Below are positions 50,761-57,939 of a stretch of DNA of 64,000 nucleotides, piece by piece (positions within the stretch are counted from its first letter, which is position 1; every line of letters begins with the position of its first letter). This stretch comes from Streptomyces sp. YPW6 (lineage in GTDB: Bacteria > Actinomycetota > Actinomycetes > Streptomycetales > Streptomycetaceae). The stretch spans positions 1,364,001 to 1,428,000 of the forward strand of contig NZ_CP076457.1 of NCBI RefSeq assembly GCF_018866325.1, given 5' to 3'. Below the pieces are notes generated by a model. It was not told the DNA's origin. It was given only the letters and a program-made list of their open reading frames with translations, and made no database searches. Both the position numbers and the translations under genes were made by a program.

Positions 50761-50985
50761 CGAGCCGCCCGGGCCGCACTGACGCTCCTCGCGGAATCCT
50801 GACGCGCGACGCACGCACCTGACCGCCGCCGAACTCCCTCCGCCCGCCGTCCACAGGGCCGCCGACACCCCCGTCGGCACGACGTGCACCCCCGGCCGGC
50901 CGGTGAGCGCCGCCCCCTCCTCAGTCATCCGTACGCCCCTACCTGCCGGAAAGCCGGACGGCAGCAGCCCCGGGGGGGGGCAGGA

Positions 50986-51022
50986 ATATGTCACGTATTT
51001 GATGAGCGAGTCCGTGACATAT
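50986..51022. promoter_or_regulatory. orphan inverted repeat with GTGACAT core
   Basis: Perfect 10-bp arms ATATGTCACG (50986-50995) and CGTGACATAT (51013-51022), 17-nt spacer, in an AT-rich patch. The stretch 50761-51147 contains no gene I can support. The half-site matches the CGTGACAT motif of the GntR promoter at 19878, though no catabolic gene is adjacent. It could equally be a terminator. Confidence 0.4.
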
Positions 51023-51147
51023 GCCAAACGAGAGATCTCATGTGCCCCGAGCAACCGAACAAGGGGGCCCCTGCCCGTCGGCGAACTCGTCCACAACACG
51101 CGGCGCCGGTCGTGGCGCGCCCGGCGACCGGCGGGACAGGTGCAGGA

Positions 51148-51690
51148 TCAGTCGATGCCGCCCGCCCGACGGGCGGCACGCGCCCGATTTGCCGCAGCCG
51201 ATCGAACACCACGCCTGATCTCGCCTGCGCGCGAGGAAGAACATCCCGCAGCTCGGCGCCGGACACTGCCGCAACCACGTCTGCTCCGGCCCGGCGGCCA
51301 GCACGAGCGCCTGCCGGGCGACCGACCCCCGGCCGGCCCGCCGGCCTCCTGCTCCGCGAGTTGGCCTGCGCCGTCGACCCGAAACGTCACCGGAACCCGT
51401 GCGGCCAGCACGTTGAGTCGCACCCTCGCCGGCTCCGGCAGCGGCACCTGCCGCGCCGCCGCCTCCAGCACGGCCCGGACCGGGGCACGCAGCTCCGCCA
51501 GATCCTCCCGGGGCAGGTCGGCGAGTTCCCGGTCGAGCACCTTCTCCCGCCAGGACGCCAGGAGCTCCGGGTCGGCCAGCAGGTCGACGTCCCCGCCCGC
51601 GCGACCGACTCCGACGACGACCGTGTTGGCCAGGTCGAGGACCGACCGCTCGCCGATCCACGGCATCTCGCGCAGGTTCTTGACGGTCAT
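51148..51690 (-). pseudogene. CGNR zinc-finger regulator, second copy with two frameshifts
   Basis: The paralogue of the intact 12553-13098 gene: the N-terminal 120 residues align well (MPWIGERSVLDLANTVVVG...). Around 51321-51335 one base is missing relative to that gene, which throws the zinc-finger part into another frame. The motif survives there (CPAPSCGMFFLARRRDQAWC, then SIGCG). Near 51187-51190 one extra base (AAAT instead of AAC) restores the original frame for the last residues. The reading frame as written therefore has no CGNR finger. Either the gene is decaying or both indels are sequencing errors. Confidence 0.8.
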
Positions 51691-51709
51691 ACCGTCAACT
51701 TACCGGACC

Positions 51710-51773
51710 CACGGATTTCCAGCATCAAAACCGTGATAGCTTCTCCTCACGGATTTGGCGACTCAAAGTCGTG
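51710..51773. promoter_or_regulatory. paired operators of the second CGNR locus
   Basis: CACGGATT-N10-AAACCGTG (51710-51735) and CACGGATT-N10-AAGTCGTG (51748-51773). Spacer length and pair distance (38 bp) match the perfect pair at 12471-12533, and the left arms are identical, but the right arms have drifted by one and two bases. They lie between the divergent CGNR and ABM-like pseudogenes. Confidence 0.65.
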
Positions 51774-51796
51774 ATTCTAGGCATGAAGGGGTTCCC

Positions 51797-52096
51797 ATGA
51801 GCATGACCATCTAGTACGTCCGCTTCGCCTGCGCCGACCCCGAGCAGCTGGCCTCCCACCGGAACCGGCTGATCTCCGTCCTGCGCGAGCGGTACGGGTC
51901 CGACTTCCTCGGCGCACACCTCGCCCGCTACGAGGACAGCTCCGTGATCGACCTCATCCTCTGGGCCTGTCCGGAAGCCGCTGCCCGCGCGGCAGAGGAG
52001 ATGCCCGGAGACCCGGCCGCCGCCGGGATCTTCAGCCTGATCGGCGAGGTGCACGAGATGCGCCACGCCGAAGTGCTGCACAGCACCCAGCAGTAG
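51797..52096 (+). pseudogene. ABM-like protein, second copy with premature TAG
   Basis: Same length (99 codons) as the intact copy at 12148-12447, and aligned along its whole length: YVRFACADPEQLASHR, DLILWACPEAAARAAEEMPG, HEMRHAEVLHSTQQ. Codon 6, GAG (Glu) in the intact copy, is TAG here (51812-51814), so translation would stop after five residues. No good in-frame start follows soon. With the frameshifted CGNR neighbour this indicates decay of the whole pair. Confidence 0.8.
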
Positions 52097-52105
52097 CCGA
52101 ACCGT

Positions 52106-52148
52106 CACCTGCGGCCTGCGACCACGTGGGACGGGCACGCCGCAGGTG
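52106..52148 (+). terminator. terminator of the ABM-like pseudogene
   Basis: Perfect arms CACCTGCGGC (52106-52115) and GCCGCAGGTG (52139-52148) just after the stop of the ABM-like copy and just before the ribosome site of the next gene. Confidence 0.5.
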
Positions 52149-52174
52149 CCGGAACCGTACAAGAAGGGAGAGCC

Positions 52175-53284
52175 GTGCCCACGGCCGATGAACTGATCAA
52201 CCCTCGCACCACGGACCTGCTGGCCTCCGCCATGGCGGCAGCGGGCGTCGCACCGGTCAGGGCCCTCCGCGGTTGCGGTGCCCTACTGGAGGGCCTCTCC
52301 TTCAGCCGACGCGTCACCACGGTGAAGGAAGCCGTCCTCGCCGATCTCCCGGACGCCCACCCGGCCTTCGCCCAGGTCGTCCGCACGGCCCTCAGCAGGC
52401 CCGACTTCACCGGATGGATGACCTTCCCCGTCAACGCGGCGGTCGCCGAACACGCTCTGGCATCCGACGCGTTCGAGCCGGGTCTCGATCTGCTCGCCGC
52501 GCTCACTCCCCGGCTCACCGCGGAGATGGCCGTACGTCCCTTCCTCCGCGAGGACCTTCACCGGGCCCTGCGACCGGCCCTGGCATGGACCGGCCACCCC
52601 GATCCCCACGTGCGACGCCTCGCAAGCGAGGGCACACGCCCGCGCCTCCCATGGGCGCCCCGGCTCACCGCGCTCGTCACGGACCCGGCCCCCGCCCTCC
52701 CCGTCCTGGACGCGCTGTACCGAGACCCGAGCGAGTACGTCAGGCGCTCGGTGGCCAACCACCTCAACGACATCAGCCACGACCACCCCGGCACGGCCGT
52801 CGCCACCGCCGCCCGCTGGCTCGCCGAGCCCGCGCCCACCACACCGGCCCTGGTCCGGCACGGCCTGCGGACCCTCGTCAAGGCCGGGGACCGTGACGCG
52901 CTGGACCTCCTCGGCAACGACCCCGACGTCCGTGTCCGGGTCGTCGGCCCCGACGTCCGCACAGCCCACGTGCACCTGGGCGGAGACCTCGTCTTCGACT
53001 ATGAGGTGACCAACACAGGGCCCCGTACCGCGCGACTCGTCATCGACTACGTCGTCCACTACCGAAAGGCGAACGGCAGCCTCTCCCCCAAGGTCTTCAA
53101 ACTCACCAGCCGCGACCTCCTCCCCGGCGAGCGCCGCTCGGGCGTCCGCCGCCACCCGCTCCGGCCACTCAGCACACGCCGACACCACCCCGGCGCGCAC
53201 CGCGTACAGCTCCAGATCAACGGTCGGCCCTACGGCTCCTCCGCCTTCACCCTCCACATCCCCCCGGAAGCCGCCATCGGCTGA
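52175..53284 (+). CDS. HEAT-repeat DNA alkylation repair-like protein (AlkD/AlkC-like)
   Basis: A 369-residue protein starting at GTG 52175 with an AAGGGAG ribosome site. It is helical and HEAT-like: HRALRPALAWTGHPDPHVRRLASEGTRPRLPWAP, then LDALYRDPSEYVRRSVANHLNDISHDHP, a pair of blocks characteristic of AlkC/AlkD-like DNA glycosylases. A beta-rich C-terminal domain follows from about residue 260 (VHLGGDLVFDYEVTNTGPRTARLVIDYVVHYRKANG), as in the AlkC-type proteins with an Ig-like domain. Likely role: recognition of alkylated or distorted DNA; activity is not certain. Confidence 0.85.
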   Translation: MPTADELINPRTTDLLASAMAAAGVAPVRALRGCGALLEGLSFSRRVTTVKEAVLADLPDAHPAFAQVVRTALSRPDFTGWMTFPVNAAVAEHALASDAFEPGLDLLAALTPRLTAEMAVRPFLREDLHRALRPALAWTGHPDPHVRRLASEGTRPRLPWAPRLTALVTDPAPALPVLDALYRDPSEYVRRSVANHLNDISHDHPGTAVATAARWLAEPAPTTPALVRHGLRTLVKAGDRDALDLLGNDPDVRVRVVGPDVRTAHVHLGGDLVFDYEVTNTGPRTARLVIDYVVHYRKANGSLSPKVFKLTSRDLLPGERRSGVRRHPLRPLSTRRHHPGAHRVQLQINGRPYGSSAFTLHIPPEAAIG

Positions 53285-53410
53285 ACGCCCCCAGAGGTCT
53301 TCCGTGCGAGGCGCGTCAGCGCCGCCACCACTCGCGCCCCGCCCGGGGCACCGACCCGCTCCCCGCACCCCCGCCTCCATCCCCCCGTTCCCTGTCCGAG
53401 AGGATCGACG

Positions 53411-53695
53411 ATGCACGGCATGGCCCCTGCGTTTCGGCGCGTGATTCCGGTGATCGCGGCCATCGGCCTGGTCACCGGCTGTTCCCAGCAGTACAACGAC
53501 GAGCGCGGCAAAGGCGACGCGCCGGTCCAGGGGCGCTCGGGGGACAACACCCCGGCCGAGGTCTTCAACATGCCCGACGGCTTCGGCAACCTCGCCACCA
53601 AATGCGTCGGCCACGGCTTCCGTGCCTACGTCACCACCAACGGGGGTGGCCCGTCGAACCTGGAGATCGTTCCGGACAGCTTGTGCGCGAACTGA
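53411..53695 (+). CDS. small lipoprotein with PDGFGNLATKC motif (copy 1)
   Basis: A 94-residue lipoprotein. A signal peptide ends in lipobox LVTGC, so the mature protein starts at a lipidated Cys. The mature part contains NMPDGFGNLATKC, a motif seen in small actinobacterial and actinophage proteins of unknown function, and ends YVTTNGGGPSNLEIVPDSLC. ATG 53411 or 53420 may be the start. It overlaps the next gene, a paralogue, by 13 bp. Confidence 0.75.
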   Translation: MHGMAPAFRRVIPVIAAIGLVTGCSQQYNDERGKGDAPVQGRSGDNTPAEVFNMPDGFGNLATKCVGHGFRAYVTTNGGGPSNLEIVPDSLCAN

Positions 53696-53969
53696 CCGCG
53701 ACACGGGAATCGGCCGTTCCGCCCGGGCCCGCAGCGCACAGGTCCACCGCAGAAGCGGCGCCCGCGCGCCGGGCGAGGGCGACCACCCGGCACTTCCGAC
53801 GCGCCCTCGTCGCCTTCGCCCTCGCACTCCTGCTCTCCGCTTGCTACGTCCACGTCGAAGGAGAACCAGGGGAAGCGGATCCCCTGGTCCGGGGAGGTGC
53901 CGGCGAGAACACCCCGGCCGAGGTCTTCAACATGCCCGACGGCTTCGGCAACCTCGCCACCAAATGCGT
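53546..53969. repeat. 62-bp perfect direct repeat within the twin lipoprotein genes
   Basis: Positions 53546-53607 and 53908-53969 are identical over 62 bp, while the flanking coding sequence of the two genes differs clearly. The block encodes the NTPAEVFNMPDGFGNLATKC motif. Confidence 0.9.
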
Positions 53970-54084
53970 GGAAGTCGGCAAGCGCGCATACGTCACCACC
54001 CGCTGGGTGCGGCACGAAGATCCGCCCGTCATCGTCCCCGCCAACACCGTCGTCGTCGACGACCCGACCTGTCAGGCTCCTTGA
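53683..54084 (+). CDS. small lipoprotein with PDGFGNLATKC motif (copy 2)
   Basis: A 133-residue protein from GTG 53683, which lies within the end of copy 1, so it is coupled to it. The first 40 residues are polar, then LVAFALALLLSACYVHVEG gives a hydrophobic segment with lipobox LLSAC. The mature part repeats the NMPDGFGNLATKC motif and ends VIVPANTVVVDDPTC. The start is uncertain because there is no ATG; the true N-terminus may be nearer the signal peptide. Two conserved cysteines (motif and near the C-terminus) could pair. Confidence 0.6.
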   Translation: MRELTATRESAVPPGPAAHRSTAEAAPARRARATTRHFRRALVAFALALLLSACYVHVEGEPGEADPLVRGGAGENTPAEVFNMPDGFGNLATKCVEVGKRAYVTTRWVRHEDPPVIVPANTVVVDDPTCQAP

Positions 54085-55157
54085 CCTCCCCGTGCCCGAA
54101 AGTCGTCCATGAGCAAACTGAGGTAGTCCCGCGCCCCGTGTGCGCCGCCGGCAAGTGCCGCGGCCTGGCCGGCCCACAGGCTGCTGAGATCCTCCCGCCC
54201 CTGGGTGCCGGCTTCGCGGCGGATGGACCGCATCAGTGCGCTCTGCACGGGGTACGCGGGCACGGTCTCCTCGTACGGAGTCATGTCACGGACGAACCGG
54301 TTCACGATTCCTCGGGCGGTACGGCCCGTGAAGAGGCGCGTGAGGACGGTGGTGCGCGCTTCGGGGGAACCCAGGGCCCGCCTGTGGGCTCCGCTCGCCC
54401 CCGATTCGCGGGTGGCGAGGAATGCGGTGCCGATCTGTACGGCGTCGGCGCCCAGGGCGAGCGCCGCGGCCATCCCCCGGCCGTCGGCGATCCCGCCGGC
54501 TGCGATGACGGGGACGCTCACGGCGTCGGCGACTTGGGGCACGAGCGAGAACGTCCCCACGAGCGACTCACGAATCGGCCGCAGGAAGGCGCCCCGGTGG
54601 CCGCCGGCATCGGCGCCGGAGGCCACGACGGCGTCGACGCCGGCGCGCTCCAGTGCGACGCCCTCGTCCACGGTGGTCGCCGTGCCGATCACCTTGATGC
54701 CTCGGCGGCGGGTATCGTCCATCACCTCTTGGGGCGGAATCCCCATCACGAAGCTGATGACCGGGGGCACGGCTTCGAGCAGCGCGTCCACCTGGGCGTC
54801 GAAGTCCGGTCCCGACATGACGTCCTCGGCCGCCATCGCGGGCAGCCCGAGTTCCTCGTAGTACGGGTGCAGCCGCCGGATGTGCAGGGCCAGTTCGGCA
54901 GGGTCCGGCCATGGTCCGGCCTCGTCCTGCTGGGGGACCCAGAGGTTGACCGCGAACGGGCGGCTGGTCCGGGCCTTCAGCTCTCCGACGAGGTCCGCGA
55001 TCTCCTGCGGTTCAAGGATGTGCGCCCCGTAGGAGCCCAGCCCTCCCCCCTCGGACACGGCCACGGCCAGCGCGACTGAGGACAGGCCCCCGCCGAACGG
55101 GCCCTGCACGACGGGAAGGGCGATGCCCAGCAGATCACCGAGGCGTCCGGCGTTCAT
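54072..55157 (-). CDS. nitronate monooxygenase family FMN oxidoreductase
   Basis: A 361-residue TIM-barrel flavoprotein. Family blocks: IALPVVQGPFGGGLS at the N-terminus, VVASGADAGGHRG in the centre, VPVIAAGGIADGRGMAAALALGADAVQIGTAFLAT for the FMN phosphate site. The conserved His of the 2-nitropropane dioxygenase group lies in GGHRG. It oxidises nitronates or, in relatives, acts as an enoyl-reductase-like enzyme; the substrate is not predictable. ATG 55157 overlaps the stop of the flavodoxin-like gene (ATGA), so the two form an operon. It runs convergent to the lipoprotein pair, overlapping copy 2 by 13 bp. Confidence 0.9.
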   Translation of the reverse strand: MNAGRLGDLLGIALPVVQGPFGGGLSSVALAVAVSEGGGLGSYGAHILEPQEIADLVGELKARTSRPFAVNLWVPQQDEAGPWPDPAELALHIRRLHPYYEELGLPAMAAEDVMSGPDFDAQVDALLEAVPPVISFVMGIPPQEVMDDTRRRGIKVIGTATTVDEGVALERAGVDAVVASGADAGGHRGAFLRPIRESLVGTFSLVPQVADAVSVPVIAAGGIADGRGMAAALALGADAVQIGTAFLATRESGASGAHRRALGSPEARTTVLTRLFTGRTARGIVNRFVRDMTPYEETVPAYPVQSALMRSIRREAGTQGREDLSSLWAGQAAALAGGAHGARDYLSLLMDDFRARGGQGA

Positions 55158-55771
55158 GCCGTCACCGCCAGAGCGTCGGCGGCCTGGCGACCGTGCACGA
55201 ACTGCAGCGCCGTCCGGGCGACATGCTCGCCAAGGTGCCGCGCGGTCCGCAGATCGGCCTCTGCAGGGGACTCTTCCGGGCCGAGGTCGGACGGCGACTG
55301 CGCCATGGCTCCCACGAACGAGCCCATCCGGTTCAGGTCCTCGGGGCTGCCGCCGGAGCTGTAGATCCAGCCGGGCATCAGGCCAAGCGGAACCCAGTTC
55401 ATTCCGTGCTGCGCCGCAAGGACCGTCATCGACAGCAGCGCGTTGTCCTTGTTGCCGTTCACTCCCGCCGAGTTGGTGAACCCGGCCGCGAGCTTGCCCT
55501 GCCAGCCGCGCGCGGCCCAGACGGGGGCACTGGCCTCCACGAAGCGCTGGAACACGGCCGAGGTGGTGCCCATGTACGTGGGGGAACCGAAGACGATCGC
55601 CTCCGCCTCCGCCAGAGCCGCCCACAGGCCCTCGTCGAGCGTGGAGACATCCCGCAGATCGGCCAAGACGCCGGGCACCGTCGCGGCGCCCTCCGCCACG
55701 GCCGCCGCCTGCCGGGCCGTGTGCCCGTATCCACTGTGATAGGCGATGACGACAGAGATGAGTACGGACAT
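55154..55771 (-). CDS. flavodoxin-like NAD(P)H-dependent FMN reductase (WrbA-like)
   Basis: A 205-residue protein. ATG 55771 has the ribosome site GGAGGG 4 bp upstream. The flavodoxin phosphate loop is AYHSGYGHTARQA at residues 9-21; FGSPTYMGTTSAVFQRF and NSAGVNGNKDNALLSM are further flavin loops. It resembles WrbA-type quinone reductases. The TetR regulator is divergent, and operator-like repeats lie between, so reduced flavin or quinone chemistry is induced by that regulator's ligand. Confidence 0.88.
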   Translation of the reverse strand: MSVLISVVIAYHSGYGHTARQAAAVAEGAATVPGVLADLRDVSTLDEGLWAALAEAEAIVFGSPTYMGTTSAVFQRFVEASAPVWAARGWQGKLAAGFTNSAGVNGNKDNALLSMTVLAAQHGMNWVPLGLMPGWIYSSGGSPEDLNRMGSFVGAMAQSPSDLGPEESPAEADLRTARHLGEHVARTALQFVHGRQAADALAVTA

Positions 55772-55858
55772 GTAGCCCTCCATGAAGTGGCGTATACCCC
55801 GGAATCGGAGCAAACGGTCAACTGGACGCGGGGGTCGGGCCGCCTCCGGAGAAGACAC

Positions 55859-55920
55859 TAGACGACCGGTCAACTATTGCGCCACTCACTGCACCTTCGA
55901 ATTAGTTGACCGACCGTATA
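55859..55920. promoter_or_regulatory. TetR operators in the divergent promoter
   Basis: Two near-palindromes, TAGACGACCGGTCAACTA (55859-55876) and TAGTTGACCGACCGTATA (55903-55920), and a third related half-site ACGGTCAACT (55814-55823), fill the gap between the flavodoxin-like gene and the TetR gene. The second ends 9 bp before the regulator's ATG, a good position for autorepression. Confidence 0.65.
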
Positions 55921-55928
55921 CTTGCGCT

Positions 55929-56531
55929 ATGGGACGTACCAGCACCGCACGGGAGCGGCTCCTCGACGCCACCGGCGAACTCATGCAGCACCGGGGGTAC
56001 AGCAGCCTGGGAGTGGCGGAGATCTGCGCCGCGGCAGAGGTCAAGAAGGGCAGCTTCTATCACTTCTTCACCTCGAAACAGGACCTCACCCTCCAGGCGG
56101 TCAACGCCTACTGGGAAGGCCAGCGCGGCGCCTGGGCCCTCGCGCTGGACGGCCCGGACACCGCCCTGGTCCGACTCCGCCGACTACTGGAGGGGATGGC
56201 GCAGGTCCAGCGGCACAGGAAGGAGACCTGCGGCACGGTCGACGGCTGCCTGCTCGGGAACCTCACCCTCGAACTCAGCACCCAGGAACCTGACGTTCGC
56301 GCCAGACTGGAAGAGATCTTCGACGAGCAGACAGCGCTGATCGGTGCCGTTCTCGGCCAGGCCGCAGACGAAGGCGGCATCCCCCGCGAGCACGCCGAAC
56401 AGTCGGTCGCACGCGCAGTAATCGCCCACCTGGAGGGGCTGGTGCTGTTCGCCAAACTCAAGAACGATCCCGCCGTCCTCGACACTCTCTGGCCGCACAC
56501 ACTGCTCCTCGTCAGCGGCGAAAAGCCTTAG
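55929..56531 (+). CDS. TetR family regulator of the flavodoxin/nitronate monooxygenase operon
   Basis: A 200-residue TetR protein. The HTH reads TARERLLDATGELMQHRGYSSLGVAEICAAAEVKKGSFYHFFTSKQDL. The C-terminal domain contains CGTVDGCLLGNLTLELS, which has the Cys found in TetR proteins that sense quinones or electrophiles (the position of Cys in such sensors varies). Divergent from the operon it probably represses, with palindromes in the promoter. An AGGAG site is absent at the start; the leader is very short, so the mRNA may be leaderless. Confidence 0.9.
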   Translation: MGRTSTARERLLDATGELMQHRGYSSLGVAEICAAAEVKKGSFYHFFTSKQDLTLQAVNAYWEGQRGAWALALDGPDTALVRLRRLLEGMAQVQRHRKETCGTVDGCLLGNLTLELSTQEPDVRARLEEIFDEQTALIGAVLGQAADEGGIPREHAEQSVARAVIAHLEGLVLFAKLKNDPAVLDTLWPHTLLLVSGEKP

Positions 56532-56997
56532 ACAGCCCCGGGACAAAGGGGATGATCCATACCCGTCGCGCAGGAGAGTCAGGGGCTGCGGACCGGCTGC
56601 CCGCGCTGCGTATCCCGGCGAGCCGCCATGGCCGGTGCCTCCTGCTGGGAACATCGCGCCACCCTGCCGTCGACACAGCGGCCGCGCGCTGCGGGCCTGA
56701 GTCCAGGCGGACGTCAAGTCGTTCAGCGCCCTCCTGAAGGGCCGCCGCGGTCGCCGGCGCAGCCTCAGCGACCTTTCGTAAGTACCGGCAGCTCTGCGGA
56801 GAGTGGAACGATCCACTGGCTCGCCCTTTGGTCAGCGGCACCGGCTCCTCGAAGGTGGTCGGTTCTTCAAGTGACAGACCGTCGGCCCGCGTCGCTCCGC
56901 TCAGGTAATCGTCGTACTCGCGGCGGCTGATCCCAGCACTCGTGCGACTGGCCGACAAGACATCCCCGGGGAAGCCACCTGCACAGAAGCGATCCGC

Positions 56998-57029
56998 ACC
57001 ATGCCCACGATGGCCATCGTGGGCATGGT
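56998..57029. repeat. perfect 32-bp palindrome
   Basis: The 16-base arm ACCATGCCCACGATGG is followed without spacer by its exact complement CCATCGTGGGCATGGT. It would form a cruciform or a strong hairpin with a minimal loop. It lies in the gene-poor stretch, with no gene it could obviously terminate. Confidence 0.85.
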
Positions 57030-57351
57030 CGCGTAAAGCAGTACGCGAGTTCCAGGCGGGGCGGCGACGCGCTGTCGGCGCACCTCGACCACCCGACACC
57101 TCCGAACCACGAGCCGACAAGCTCAGGCTCTCGCTCGGAGCCTGGGGCCCATACGACCCCTGGCACAACACGCACCGGACACTCCACCTGGCGTCACAGA
57201 ACGTCACTACCGAGAAGCGGCTGGGCAGGGACAGCCAACAGCTCGGTAGCCGGTGCCCCAGCACCTTCAAGGTGACTACGACACACAACCGAGAGCTCCG
57301 CCCGGTGTCCGTCAAGCACGCATGACGACCCATCAGAAACCGCATCGTCCG

Positions 57352-57389
57352 TGCGTCAAACATGCGTCACGTGCGTCAGATATGCGTCA
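57352..57389. repeat. four TGCGTCA direct repeats
   Basis: TGCGTCA occurs at 57352, 57363, 57372 and 57383 (spacings 11, 9, 11 bp), with further GCGTCA copies at about 57486, 57577 and 57588. The phasing near one helical turn resembles iterons or a protein-binding array. Confidence 0.55.
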
Positions 57390-57939
57390 AGATACCGCCT
57401 GTAACGCACGTACCGCACACTCGACAAAGCCGCAGGCCAGCGGCTCTTGTCGGCAGGCTCCAGAATCGCCACGCACTCCACATGATGCGTCATCGGAAAG
57501 ACGTTGACCTGGGCGAGTCACGGAAAATCCCAGGTCAGACACCCATTTCTCAGCTCGCCAACCTGCGCGGGGGACCTGGAGCGTCAAACGAGCGTCACAA
57601 CCTCCCTCACGTTCCAGGCCATCCGTGTGCGTGCCGCCCCTGGCGCTATGTGACAAGAGGCAGCTCTCGTCGAGGCTCGGGAAGGTACAAGCCTGGAGCT
57701 GCTGCGGTCGGCTCGCTAGTGGGCACGCGCGACGGTGTCGGTACCGCCCACATTCCCAGGGGGTGGCTCGGGGCGGTTCACCACCGGGCCCTTGGTCAAC
57801 CAGGATGCGCTCCGGCTCGCCGATGTTCACGCCAGATACCACTACCCAATCTCACAGAGCGCGACTACTGATCACTGAATCGCCATATCCTGCTGTCCAG
57901 GGCGGCCGATGGTGCCGCGCGTCATCGTTCGGAGAGCAG

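Larger units (their letters stand above)
56532..57939. other. gene-poor stretch of 1.4 kb
   Basis: No complete gene is recognisable here, which is unusual in Streptomyces. On the minus strand at 56745-56935 a frame reads ISRREYDDYLSGATRADGLS, LEEPTTFEEPVPL and SPQSCRYL, resembling small uncharacterised actinobacterial proteins, but it has no clear start and may be a remnant. The remainder holds a 32-bp palindrome, TGCGTCA repeats and a lower local GC content around 57300-57450. Confidence 0.5.

Noticed and set aside
56512..57363. A 283-codon minus-strand gene in the gene-poor stretch
   Set aside because: Only a short part resembles known small proteins; the ends are random, codon bias is poor and no plausible start with ribosome site precedes the conserved part.
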